A stretch of 44,434 bases of DNA from Lewinellaceae bacterium. GTDB taxonomy: Bacteria > Bacteroidota > Bacteroidia > Chitinophagales > Saprospiraceae. Both the position numbers and the translations under genes were made by a program. The stretch is from positions 1 through 44,434 of the forward strand of contig JACJYG010000018.1 in assembly GCA_020636215.1 (NCBI GenBank), read 5' to 3'. A model generated the notes under the pieces. It made no database searches and had not been told where the DNA came from. It saw only the letters and a list, made by a program, of their open reading frames with translations. Shown here one piece after another: positions 22,600 through 30,754 of this stretch. Within the stretch, counting starts at the first letter, position 1. Each line of letters opens with the position of its first letter.

Positions 22600-24462
22600 A
22601 TGTTCCAACCAACCTCTTTTCCCCGTCAGGGCCAACCAGTTGACACTCAACAGGAATTGCGCGAATGGGTAGACAAAATGTCGGCCTATATGGACCCGGA
22701 TCAGGTCCATTGGTGCGATGGCTCCGAAGAAGAAAACCAAAAAATATTAGACTTGCTGGTAGAGAAGGGCACCTTCATCCGCCTCAACCCTGAAAAACGG
22801 CCAAATAGCTACGCCTGCTTCAGCGACCCCAGCGATGTCGCCCGCGTCGAAGACCGCACCTTTATCAACAGCCGCCGTAAGGAAGACGCCGGGCCGACCA
22901 ACAACTGGATGGACCCCAAGGAGATGAAGAACATCCTGGAAGGGTTGATGAAAGGCTGTATGAAGGGCCGCACGATGTATGTCATTCCATTCTGCATGGG
23001 CCCGGTGGGTTCCTCCCTGGCAAAATATGGCGTTCAATTGACCGACTCAGAATACGTGGTGGTCAATATGCGCATTATGACGCGCATGGGCGCTGCGGTC
23101 CTGGAAGCCATGGATAATGGCGAATACGTCAAGTGTGTCCATTCGGTTGGAGCACCCCTGGAGCCTGGACAGGAAGACGTCAAATGGCCGTGCAACCCCA
23201 CGGTTAAATATATCACTCACTTCCCCGAAGACCGTCTGATCATCTCCTACGGTAGTGGATACGGCGGCAATGCGCTGCTTGGGAAAAAATGCCTCGCCCT
23301 GCGCATCGCCACTACAATGGGCCGCGAAGAAGGCTGGCTGGCCGAGCACATGCTCATTCTGGGCGTGGAATCGCCGGAAGGGGAAAAATCCTACGTGGCC
23401 GCCGCCTTCCCCAGCGCCTGCGGCAAGACCAACTTCGCCATGCTCATCCCACCCGATGCGATGGCCGGCTGGAAAGTCACCACAGTAGGCGACGACATCG
23501 CCTGGATCCACAAAGGCCATGACGGCAAGCTTTACGCCATCAACCCGGAGGCCGGCTACTTCGGCGTAGCGCCGGGCACCAATGCCAAGACCAACCCCAA
23601 CGCCATTGAAACCATTAGCCAGAATACGATTTTCACCAATGTTGCAATAACTTCCGACGGCGACGTATGGTGGGAAGGCCTGACCAAACAACCGCCTGCC
23701 GGCCTGACCGACTGGCAGGGCAAAGCCTGGGATCCGGCCAGCGGCAAACCCGCCGCGCATCCCAACGCCCGTTTCACCGCTCCCTCTCACCAAAACCCGG
23801 TGATCGACCCGGATTGGGAAAAACCGGAAGGCGTACCCATCGCTGCTTTCATCTTCGGCGGCCGGCGAAGCACTACGGTGCCCCTGGTATACCAGGCTTT
23901 CAACTGGAATTTCGGCGTCTACCTGGCCGCCACCATGGGTTCTGAAATGACCGCCGCTGCCTTCGGTAACATCGGACAAGTGCGCCGCGACCCCTTCGCC
24001 ATGCTGCCTTTCATGGGCTACCACATGAGCGACTACTTCAACCACTGGCTGCAGTTTGGCCGCGACCTTCCCAACCCCCCCCGAATCTTCGGCGTCAACT
24101 GGTTCCGCAAAGACGCAGACGGTAACTTTCTATGGCCCGGCTTCGGCGAAAATATGCGTATCCTGAAATGGATCATCAGCCGCGCTAAAGGCCGCACCTC
24201 CGCCGTGGAAAGCCCCATCGGCTGGATGCCACGCTATAAAGATATGGACTGGAAAGGCCTGGAGGATTTCACCATCGAGGACTTCGAAAAGATCATGGTC
24301 GTCGACCGCGAAGACTGGAAGCAGGAGATTATCGGCCACGAAGAACTCTTCGCCAAAGGCTATGACAAACTGCCGAAAGAATTTTTCTTTATGCGGGAAC
24401 TGCTGCTCTCCGCCCTTTGGCGCTCCCCTGAACAATGGGGGTTGGAGCCGGAACGGGTGTGA
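22600..24462 (+). CDS. pckG: Phosphoenolpyruvate carboxykinase (GTP)
   Basis: This 620-residue cytosolic enzyme catalyses oxaloacetate + GTP = PEP + CO2 + GDP, the entry step of gluconeogenesis. Signatures: AAAFPSACGKTN with the P-loop and the reactive cysteine (Cys274, Lys276, Thr277), the kinase-2 metal site VGDDIAW (Asp298-Asp299), and the PEP/Mn residues in YGSGYGGNALLGKKC and FGGRRSTTVPLVYQAFNW. Length and motifs fit the GTP-dependent family rather than the ATP-dependent one. AACCATG and an AT/pyrimidine-rich leader precede it. A perfect 14-bp hairpin follows the stop. Confidence 0.95.
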   Translation: MFQPTSFPRQGQPVDTQQELREWVDKMSAYMDPDQVHWCDGSEEENQKILDLLVEKGTFIRLNPEKRPNSYACFSDPSDVARVEDRTFINSRRKEDAGPTNNWMDPKEMKNILEGLMKGCMKGRTMYVIPFCMGPVGSSLAKYGVQLTDSEYVVVNMRIMTRMGAAVLEAMDNGEYVKCVHSVGAPLEPGQEDVKWPCNPTVKYITHFPEDRLIISYGSGYGGNALLGKKCLALRIATTMGREEGWLAEHMLILGVESPEGEKSYVAAAFPSACGKTNFAMLIPPDAMAGWKVTTVGDDIAWIHKGHDGKLYAINPEAGYFGVAPGTNAKTNPNAIETISQNTIFTNVAITSDGDVWWEGLTKQPPAGLTDWQGKAWDPASGKPAAHPNARFTAPSHQNPVIDPDWEKPEGVPIAAFIFGGRRSTTVPLVYQAFNWNFGVYLAATMGSEMTAAAFGNIGQVRRDPFAMLPFMGYHMSDYFNHWLQFGRDLPNPPRIFGVNWFRKDADGNFLWPGFGENMRILKWIISRAKGRTSAVESPIGWMPRYKDMDWKGLEDFTIEDFEKIMVVDREDWKQEIIGHEELFAKGYDKLPKEFFFMRELLLSALWRSPEQWGLEPERV

Positions 24463-24472
24463 GAAATATCAG

Positions 24473-24503
24473 AACCTTTGAGGTTTCGCAAACCTCAAAG
24501 GTT
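24473..24503. terminator. Perfect 14-bp palindrome between pckG and the next gene
   Basis: AACCTTTGAGGTTT (24473-24486), loop CGC, AAACCTCAAAGGTT (24490-24503): a perfect stem followed by TTAATT. It lies after the pckG stop and ends five bases before the next ATG, so it could terminate pckG, hide the next ribosome site, or be a mobile palindrome. Similar AACCTTTGAGGTT palindromes are, from memory, frequent in Bacteroidota. Confidence 0.6.
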
Positions 24504-24508
24504 TAATT

Positions 24509-24940
24509 ATGATCATTATCTTTCCGAATCAGCCGGCCGCCCTGCGCGCCACCCCCTTCTTCGTCGAAGAAGCCGGACTCGGCTGCTGGGTGCAGTCCGA
24601 AGATGAGGCTCTGCTTATCCAGGGCGAGCGCCGGCTTTCCTACCGTTATGCCCTGCACATCCCCTCGCAAACGCGTGGGCATGCCCCTCTGCTTCCAGAG
24701 CAGATTGCGGCCTTTGAAGCAGCGGCGTATTCTATTGGCCTGAACGACATCAGCCAGGCAACCGGCTTCTGGACGTTGGAAAATGGGGTGCTGCAGGAAG
24801 AACCGCTGCGGATTGCCTGGTCGGAGGAACAGGTGGATGCAGAGGCCCTGCGCGCGCTGGCGCGGCGCGTGCTCCTGGAAAGCGATCAGGAGGCGGTGGC
24901 TATAGAAGTGGCGGGTAGAGTTGAGGTGGTCAGGGATTGA
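24509..24940 (+). CDS. Hypothetical protein
   Basis: The 143-residue protein starts MIIIFPNQPAALRATPFFVEEAGLGCWVQSEDEALLIQGERRLSYRYALHIPS and has an acidic, helix-rich C-terminal half. There is no signal peptide or membrane segment, and the family is not recognised. It is convergent with the T9SS lipocalin gene (11 bases between). The start codon follows the 24473-24503 palindrome directly, which may control its translation. Confidence 0.6.
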   Translation: MIIIFPNQPAALRATPFFVEEAGLGCWVQSEDEALLIQGERRLSYRYALHIPSQTRGHAPLLPEQIAAFEAAAYSIGLNDISQATGFWTLENGVLQEEPLRIAWSEEQVDAEALRALARRVLLESDQEAVAIEVAGRVEVVRD

Positions 24941-24950
24941 TTTTCTCGGC

Positions 24951-26579
24951 TCATCTCACAATAACAACCCTAACCGCTTTCCCTTCACCTTCCTCATGGA
25001 CTTCCACCCAATAGCTCCCCGCCGGCAGTCCCGAAACATCCCATTCCAGAAGCCGCCCACCGGAACCTCTCCGGAGGATTTGGCCCCTGGCGTTGGACAG
25101 CCGGGCTTCTGCCGTTTCCGGCAATTTTTCCAGCCCGACAAATAGCTTGTCGGCAGCCGGGTTGGGGTACACGCTGATGGAGTAGCTATCGGCAATTGGT
25201 AAATCCGTTCCCGTAATAATAGTGTAAGGCGCTTCCGTTTCCGCCGTACCCATCAGCGTGCCATCGATGGAGTAGCCGGTGATGCGGAACCAGTAGAGGG
25301 AATCGGCGGGCCAGGTGCTGGCGTCCCAGAGGTATTCGGTAGCAGACAGGTTTTCTGCTAAGGTGGCCCAGCTGGCTTTGTCATCGAGGCTGAGGGCTAC
25401 ATCGTAGGATACCGGGCGGCCGTCATCGGGATTGAGCAGTTGCCAGCTAATAGGTTGGATGGCAGGGTCCCATGTCGATCCGACAGCCGGCGCCAGGATG
25501 TTGATCTGGGGATGTTCGTATTGGTGGAGCAACTCGGCAAAACCTCTGCCATTGACGGGCTGGCCGCCCACCGTGCCTTCAATATCAATCGCGCCCTCAT
25601 AGAAGCGGAAAGGCAGGGACACCTCCTGATCGGAATGTAAGGTTGTCAGGACGAGGTCCATGTCCAATGCTTCGTCGGTGAGGCGCCATTGCTGCGCATA
25701 ACACACCTGATTATCCGGCATCCAGGCGTAGGCCAGGCGTTGCAATTCAAAATCGGAACTGGCCACGGTGGTGGAATCATTCACATAGGCAGTGAAAATG
25801 CGGTAGGTGGGCAAGTCGGGCACCAGGTTATCAACGGTGAAGATATTCCAGAGGTTGATATCCATACCGTTGTTCAACTGCAGGCTGAACCACTCGTAAG
25901 GTTCCCCGGTATTCGGATTGAAATCGCCGTACTGCCGGTCGATCCAGGCGATGCCGCTGACGGGTTCGCTGAACCCTCCATAGGTTAGCGTACCCGTCAC
26001 TTCCACCTCCGTCTGAGAATAGTAATACGTGTAATTATTAACGCCCTGGTACAAAAAGCCGGTTCCGCCGACCATGAGCGGTGGCTTGAGGGCTTTATAG
26101 TCCAGTTCGAGGGCGCCATGGCCCCCGCTGGCGGATATATGATACTCAAAGGGGATGAGCTGTCCCTGGGCGTCTTTTTTCGTCACCCAGCTTTCCGAGC
26201 CGCCAGGGGTCAAATCAGCCTGTATCTCCAGGTGGTCCTGGGCGAGCAGGGGATAGGTGCATGCCCGGGTCTCATCAAAAAATTCGCCGGTATCTTCATT
26301 GGCCAGGTTGAAGATTCGGAAACCCTGAAAAGTGAAGGCAGGATAATAGAAGTAGGTCAACATGAAGGAGTACTCCGTGCCGGTCTCCAGCCCGGTGACG
26401 CGGGCGTTGGTGTACCACCATTCGATGGGTTCATCGGGGTGGTGGCCTTCGTCGGCAGGGAAGTTCAGCACGCTGCCGGCTTGGTGGTAGGGATAGGTTT
26501 TCCAGCTCTGCGCGAAAAGGGTTAAAGGCAAAAAAGCCAAAATGCAAAACAATAGTGTACTTGGTAATAATCGGCTCAT
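24951..26579 (-). CDS. Secreted AttH/CrtC-like lipocalin protein with T9SS domain
   Basis: The 542-residue protein has a signal peptide (MSRLLPSTLLFCILAFLPLTLFAQ), then an AttH/CrtC-type two-lipocalin region (about residues 25-355) with the EWWYTNARVTG motif, YHISASGGHGALELDYKALKPPLM, and GIAWIDRQYGDF, and after a beta-sandwich linker a type A T9SS sorting domain (YSISVYPNPAADKLFVGL...VSGLPAGSYWVEVHEEG...VRVVIVR). The lipocalin part is related to carotenoid 1,2-hydratase and secreted hydrolases; the ligand is unknown. The start is the ATG at 26579, because the upstream extension lacks a signal-like N-terminus. Confidence 0.85.
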   Translation of the reverse strand: MSRLLPSTLLFCILAFLPLTLFAQSWKTYPYHQAGSVLNFPADEGHHPDEPIEWWYTNARVTGLETGTEYSFMLTYFYYPAFTFQGFRIFNLANEDTGEFFDETRACTYPLLAQDHLEIQADLTPGGSESWVTKKDAQGQLIPFEYHISASGGHGALELDYKALKPPLMVGGTGFLYQGVNNYTYYYSQTEVEVTGTLTYGGFSEPVSGIAWIDRQYGDFNPNTGEPYEWFSLQLNNGMDINLWNIFTVDNLVPDLPTYRIFTAYVNDSTTVASSDFELQRLAYAWMPDNQVCYAQQWRLTDEALDMDLVLTTLHSDQEVSLPFRFYEGAIDIEGTVGGQPVNGRGFAELLHQYEHPQINILAPAVGSTWDPAIQPISWQLLNPDDGRPVSYDVALSLDDKASWATLAENLSATEYLWDASTWPADSLYWFRITGYSIDGTLMGTAETEAPYTIITGTDLPIADSYSISVYPNPAADKLFVGLEKLPETAEARLSNARGQILRRGSGGRLLEWDVSGLPAGSYWVEVHEEGEGKAVRVVIVR

Positions 26580-26770
26580 GGTTAAGTGTCGGTTTATCTG
26601 TTGCGAAAGATACGAAACTATGATCGATCGGGCGTGTCCTTCGTTAGGGGACTTTTCAGGGCCGGTTCGCTCCGAATAAGTGGCCATGGCCCCCGCAGGC
26701 TGTCTCAAGGGATATCGCCTCGTTTGCCTTCTGGCAATATCCGTATCTGGGGCAATTCATCAAAAAATAA

Positions 26771-26940
26771 CTTAGAACTTGTTTAAATTTCATACTTCGG
26801 GTTGAAAATGCCCCTTTTTCGGTGATACTTCGTTCCTTTTTTTGTCCATACCTTCCAGGTATGCACTTCAAAAAGAGCCTTGTCTCACCAAAAAATGAAT
26901 CCTTTTCATTCCCAAAAACGAATTTTAAACAAGTTCTTAA
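26771..26940. mobile_element. MITE-like imperfect palindrome, 170 bp
   Basis: The left end CTTAGAACTTGTTTAAATTT and the right end, whose inverse reads TTAAGAACTTGTTTAAAATT, are near-perfect terminal inverted repeats. The arms remain roughly complementary inward (GGGTTGAAAA... against GGGAATGAAAA...) to a perfect central hairpin CATACCT-TCC-AGGTATG (26847-26863), which lies exactly at the midpoint. No gene inside. Related ends occur at 5471, 40858, 43540, and 44229. The class of transposase that would move it is not known. No protein gene is seen from 26580 to 27002. Confidence 0.75.
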
Positions 26941-27002
26941 TTTTAGGGCTGATCTTTTCTCCACAACAGGAGCATTTCAGAACCAACTCAAAAGTTAAGA
27001 GG

Positions 27003-27233
27003 ATGAAAATCAGGAAACTTACTGCCCTGCTGGCCATCATCATTACACTGGCCTTATTTTCTGCCTGTGGCAACAACAGTCAACAAGAGGCGGAACAACA
27101 ACAAATTAAGGAAGAGATCCAGCAATTAGAAGCGGAGGCTACCGAACTGGACAGCACCGCTCAGGAAATCAAAGCGGATACAAAAGCTTTACAGGATGCG
27201 CTTGATGCCCTCGATACCGGAGAAGAAAATTAA
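27003..27233 (+). CDS. Small coiled-coil lipoprotein
   Basis: The 76-residue protein has a lipoprotein signal (lipobox LFSAC, Cys22), then a single amphipathic helix (EAEQQQIKEEIQQLEAEATELDSTAQEIKADTKALQDALDAL) with heptad spacing. It is reminiscent of Lpp-like outer-membrane lipoproteins, which trimerise as coiled coils, but no Lpp-type C-terminal lysine is present. AAGTTAAGAGG precedes the ATG, an unusually good Shine-Dalgarno for this genome. An upstream in-frame ATG at 26880 lies inside the MITE-like element and is rejected. The next coiled-coil gene follows after 30 bases. Confidence 0.75.
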   Translation: MKIRKLTALLAIIITLALFSACGNNSQQEAEQQQIKEEIQQLEAEATELDSTAQEIKADTKALQDALDALDTGEEN

Positions 27234-27263
27234 TTATTATTCAACCAATAAAACACGCTCATT

Positions 27264-27986
27264 ATGAAAAGTAAAAAAATCTTTGTAGCCATTCTTTCCC
27301 TGGGCTTGTTGCTCGTATTTTCCAATGGCCTGTACGCCCAGCAGGGTAAAGGCAAAGAGAAGGAGAAGGCGGAAAAGGAAATGAAGAAAGCCGATAAGGA
27401 GCTTAAACAAGCCGATAAAGAAATGAAGAAGATGGATAAGGAAATAAAAAGGGCGGACCAGGAAATGGAGAAGGCGGACCGGGAAATGGAGAAGGCCGAT
27501 AAGGAGCATAGCAAAGCAATGGAGAAAGCCGACAAGGAGCTGGAGCAAGCGGATCGGGAGATAGAGAAAGCGGACAGAGAGATGAAAAAAGAAATGGAGC
27601 AAGCAGAAAAAGAGATCGAGCAGGCGGATAAGGAACGGGAAAAAGCCAATAAGGGTAAGGCCTATGGCAAAGATAAGGGCGAAATGGAAGGCCGCGAGTT
27701 TGGCCAACAGCGCGCCGCCGAGGCCCGGCAGCAACACGAGGAGAAACAAAAGGAAGCTAAAACGAGCATCGATGAAGGCGAGGCGGAATTAGCCCGCGGT
27801 AGGGAAAAGATCGCCAAAGCCAAAGCGAAACTGGAGCAGGATAAAAAAGAGAAGAAGGTTACGGAGGAAGAGGCCCAAAAACGCGAAGAAGGCATTAAAC
27901 GGGCAGAGGAAAAGCTTCAGCAACTGGAAGAGAGTGTGAAGAAAGGTAAAGAAAAAGTGGAATCGGAAGGCGGCGGCGAGCAGTAG
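27264..27986 (+). CDS. Exported heptad-repeat coiled-coil protein
   Basis: The 240-residue protein has a signal peptide (MKSKKIFVAILSLGLLLVFSNGLYAQ), then about residues 30-130 of near-perfect 7-residue repeats (EKADKEM, KADKELK, QADREIE), a short Gly-rich break (KGKAYGKDKGEMEGREFG), and a second Lys/Glu helix to the end. The charge pattern suggests a single alpha-helix or extended coiled coil in the periplasm. It is paired with the small coiled-coil lipoprotein upstream; a structural or spacer role is inferred. The repeat is coding and of 21-nt period, unlike the non-coding arrays. Confidence 0.75.
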   Translation: MKSKKIFVAILSLGLLLVFSNGLYAQQGKGKEKEKAEKEMKKADKELKQADKEMKKMDKEIKRADQEMEKADREMEKADKEHSKAMEKADKELEQADREIEKADREMKKEMEQAEKEIEQADKEREKANKGKAYGKDKGEMEGREFGQQRAAEARQQHEEKQKEAKTSIDEGEAELARGREKIAKAKAKLEQDKKEKKVTEEEAQKREEGIKRAEEKLQQLEESVKKGKEKVESEGGGEQ

Positions 27987-27988
27987 TA

Positions 27989-28364
27989 GGGACTGTTCAA
28001 AGTTTCTGGTTTCTGGTTTCTGGTTCCTGGTTTTTTACCCGGCCGAGCGTAGCAAGGACGGGCTGGTTTCTGGGTTCCTGGTTTCTGGGTTCCTGGTTTT
28101 TTACCCGGCTGTTGACACAGTTAAAAGAACACTCCCCAGTAGTAATGCGTAAATGCGAGAGAATGTGTAAATGAGCCTTGAGACTGTTCATTAAAGTGTG
28201 TCGCAGCACTTGTAACCCCTTGATTTTCAATGCAGCTTTTAACGTGACACGAGCGAAGCGACTGATGGAATAAATCCGTCCGTAAAGTCATACGGATAAA
28301 TCTCTGTGAGGCCGGGCAAGCCTGAAACCCGTCTGTGTCAGCCGGGCAAGCTTTGAACAGTCCC
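27989..28364. repeat. Composite repeat element bounded by 14-bp perfect inverted repeats
   Basis: GGGACTGTTCAAAG (27989-28002) and CTTTGAACAGTCCC (28351-28364) are exact inverses and begin right after the stop codon of the coiled-coil gene. Inside: TTTCTGG/TTCCTGG words, an ACCCGG...GACGGG module identical to 44-94 over 51 bases (28029-28079), an inverted copy of the conserved head (28099-28137), an ATCCGT/ACGGAT hairpin near 28275-28300, and GCCGGGCAAGC twice (28312, 28340). No gene seen. This is the clearest complete unit of the dispersed family. Confidence 0.88.
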
Positions 28365-28375
28365 TGAGCCTTAGC

Positions 28376-28519
28376 CTCTATTCACGCATTCTCGCATTTC
28401 ACGCATTCCTGCATTCACCCATTCTCGCATTCACCCATTCTCGCATTCACGCATTCCTGCATTCACGCATTCCTGCATTCACGCATTCCTGCATTCACGC
28501 ATTCCTGCATTCACGCATT
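28376..28519. repeat. 8-nt word array (CATTCACG/CATTCCTG)
   Basis: About seventeen 8-mers alternate between CATTCACG, CATTCCTG, and CATTCTCG, giving a 16-nt super-period in the last part. The array ends against the stop codon of the minus-strand patatin gene. Confidence 0.9.
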
Positions 28520-29539
28520 TCACAAGAACGTCCCCCGCACATCACAGGTCGATGCCTTCCCGACCATATCGAAGTGTTCCTGCAGCCATTCGTCCGCTTT
28601 CCGGCGGCCAACGTCGCGGAGTTGCAGCAGGAAGTCCCAGCGGGCGTTGAGCTTGCTGGAGAGGTTGAGGTGTTGCACTTCCGCTTCGGGGTTGATATTG
28701 TGAATATAGATCTTCCGGAACTTGGGCCCCAGGTCCACCCCGGCGTCCAGCAGGCGGTCGACGAGGGCGATGTGGCGCATCTCCAGCATCAGGCTGGAAT
28801 TGAAGCTCAGCTCATTTATCCGGTCGCGGATCTCCGTGGAAGTGGTGGGAATATGATCGATATTGATAGGGTTGATCTGTACCACCATGATATCCTTGCA
28901 GCCGGCGTCGATAAGGGGGAAGATAGGCGGGTTGCCCATAAATCCGCCATCCCAGTAATCTTCGCCATCGATGTGCACCGCCTGGAAAATATAGGGAATA
29001 CAGGAGGAGGCCAGGATGGCGTCGACCGTAATATGTGGTAAATCGAATACCCTGGCCCGCCCCCGCCGTACGTTGGTGGCGCAGACGAAGAGCTTGGTCA
29101 CCTTACAAGCCCGTAGTGCTTCGAAATCGATCAGCTCGGCGAGGAGATTCCGCATGGGGTTCACATCCAGGGGGTTGAACTGATAGGGCGACACAAACAT
29201 GGTAGCCGCCTCGGCGACCATAAAGCCCGGAGAGTAGTCCATATTCCCGTTCCCGAACCATACATCCCAGAGGGAAGGTTGGATAGGAGAATAGGCAGCC
29301 GATTTGGCTACTTGTTGCCAGAAGCGATGTAGTAGCTCCCGTGCTTTTTCCCGGCCTTCCAGATGCAGCCCATACGCCAGCAATGCAGCGTTGACGGCTC
29401 CGGCGCTTGTTCCGGAAAACCCCTCCAGCACCAGCCGTTCTTCCTCCAGCAAACGGTCGAGTACACCCCAGGTGATGGCCCCGTGGGAGCCGCCGCCCTG
29501 TAAGGCGAGGGATAAGTATTTTACGTCTTTTTGGTTCAT
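28520..29539 (-). CDS. Patatin-like phospholipase
   Basis: The 339-residue protein has the patatin catalytic layout: oxyanion loop GGGSHG (residues 15-20), nucleophile elbow GTSAG (Ser45), and the catalytic Asp in DYWDGGFMGNPP (about residue 200). It hydrolyses acyl ester bonds of lipids through a Ser-Asp dyad. No signal peptide is present, so a cytosolic or inner-membrane-associated lipase is expected. The C-terminal quarter (RIHALVDRLLDAGVDLGPKFRKIYIHNI-like) is as in bacterial DUF3734-containing patatins. It stands alone, with the HBDH gene 186 bases upstream. Confidence 0.9.
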   Translation of the reverse strand: MNQKDVKYLSLALQGGGSHGAITWGVLDRLLEEERLVLEGFSGTSAGAVNAALLAYGLHLEGREKARELLHRFWQQVAKSAAYSPIQPSLWDVWFGNGNMDYSPGFMVAEAATMFVSPYQFNPLDVNPMRNLLAELIDFEALRACKVTKLFVCATNVRRGRARVFDLPHITVDAILASSCIPYIFQAVHIDGEDYWDGGFMGNPPIFPLIDAGCKDIMVVQINPINIDHIPTTSTEIRDRINELSFNSSLMLEMRHIALVDRLLDAGVDLGPKFRKIYIHNINPEAEVQHLNLSSKLNARWDFLLQLRDVGRRKADEWLQEHFDMVGKASTCDVRGTFL

Positions 29540-29662
29540 GCTTTTTCTTTATTAAAGAGAGGGCCCCCGGTTAAAATTTCAGGCTTGTTTTCCCCTCCCC
29601 TCGTCTCACAATACTGTCTACTACCTTCCCGATCTCGATCTACCGGATCTCGTCGGGCTGCG

Positions 29663-29697
29663 AAGGTGCAAGCCCCTCCGCAGCTGCGGTGCACCTT
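29663..29697. other. Long hairpin between HBDH and patatin genes
   Basis: AAGGTGCA and TGCACCTT enclose a second palindrome CCGCAGCTGCGG. The T-run lies on the plus-strand side, opposite to the direction of both flanking genes, so it is not an obvious terminator for them; role unknown. The rest of 29540-29724 shows no gene. Confidence 0.5.
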
Positions 29698-29724
29698 TTC
29701 AACTGACCTCCCGACCTTCCGACC

Positions 29725-30495
29725 TCACTGCGCCGACCACCCCCCGTCTACCGGCAAGGCTGCGCCGGTCAGGGTTTTGGCTTCCTTACTAGCCAGGAAG
29801 ATCGCCAGTTCCGCCAGCAGTTCGACATCTATGAATGCCTTAACGGCTTGCTTTTTCAGCATCACCTTTTCCACCACTTCGGCTTCACTCATGCCGTGCG
29901 CCTTGGCCTGATCCTTGATCTGGCCCTCTACCAGGGGGGTGCGCACGTAGCCCGGGCAGATGGCGTTGCAGGTGATGCCCAGGGGCGCGCCCTCCAGGGC
30001 CAGCACCTTGGTGAGGCCGATGATGCCGTGTTTAGCGGCAATATAGGCCGCTTTATATTCCGAAGCCCGCAGGCCGTGGACGGAAGCGATGTTGATGATG
30101 CGGCCAAAGCCTCGCTTTTTCATCCCCGGCCAAACGGCTTTGCTGGTGTGGAAGGCCGAGCTGAGGTTGACGCCGATGATGCGGTCCCACTGTTGTTCCG
30201 GGAATTCATCGATGGGCGCTACATGTTGTATACCGGCGTTGTTGATGAGCACATCCACCTGCCCGAAGCGTTGCTCCGCCTCAGCGGCCATTTGCCGGAT
30301 CTGGGCAGGGTCCAGCATGTTGGCGGGAGAGAAGAAGGCTTCAATGTCGTGGGCGGCGGCGACTTCGGCGGCGATCTCCGGGCCGTTGGCTTCCAGGCCG
30401 TTAAGGACGAGATTGTAGCCGGCGGCGGCGAAAGCATGGGCCAGCCCCAGTCCAATGCCGCTGGTGCTGCCGGTGATGATAGCGGTTTTTGACAT
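29725..30495 (-). CDS. 3-hydroxybutyrate dehydrogenase (SDR)
   Basis: This 256-residue classical short-chain dehydrogenase has TGSTSGIG near the N-terminus for NAD binding, NNAGIQHVAPIDEFP, and the catalytic YxxxK in SVHGLRASEYKAAYIAAKHG. The IINIASVHGLRAS and AICPGYVRTPLVEGQI motifs, and the C-terminal LTGAALPVDGGW, are characteristic of D-3-hydroxybutyrate dehydrogenase, which interconverts 3-hydroxybutyrate and acetoacetate in ketone and PHB metabolism. The start is the ATG at 30495; a longer upstream frame lacks family similarity. Confidence 0.9.
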   Translation of the reverse strand: MSKTAIITGSTSGIGLGLAHAFAAAGYNLVLNGLEANGPEIAAEVAAAHDIEAFFSPANMLDPAQIRQMAAEAEQRFGQVDVLINNAGIQHVAPIDEFPEQQWDRIIGVNLSSAFHTSKAVWPGMKKRGFGRIINIASVHGLRASEYKAAYIAAKHGIIGLTKVLALEGAPLGITCNAICPGYVRTPLVEGQIKDQAKAHGMSEAEVVEKVMLKKQAVKAFIDVELLAELAIFLASKEAKTLTGAALPVDGGWSAQ

Positions 30496-30704
30496 AATTA
30501 TGCTTTGTAGCGACGGGTTTAACCGCCGATTATAAAAGAGGGGCTTTTGCGACTGGAGGACAGCTCCCAGAAAGAAGCAAGATGCAAAATCTGGTTCAAA
30601 AAGAGGAACAAAGCGGGGGGTGATTAGTTCGCTGTTTTTCCCGCTATGCAGCTGTAAGAAGTGATTAATGCCCCTAAACAAATCCGGAGCTTGAAGCCAG
30701 CTTA

Positions 30705-30735
30705 TTGATTTTTTTGAAAAATCTACATAACTTTG
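30705..30735 (+). promoter_or_regulatory. Promoter of the vapBC operon
   Basis: TTG (30705-30707), a 20-base spacer, and TAACTTTG (30728-30735) fit the Bacteroidota sigma-ABfr consensus (TTG-N19-21-TAnnTTTG). The ATG of vapB lies 20 bases after the -7 box. VapBC complexes usually repress their own promoter, so operator sites are expected in the overlapping AT-rich region. The HBDH-side gap (30496-30704) shows nothing else. Confidence 0.6.
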
Positions 30736-30754
30736 TGTAAAATATTGTGTGAAA

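Noticed and set aside
28380..28519. CRISPR-like array of 16-nt repeats
   Set aside because: There are no unique spacers; units follow each other directly, so it is a simple tandem repeat, and no cas genes are present.
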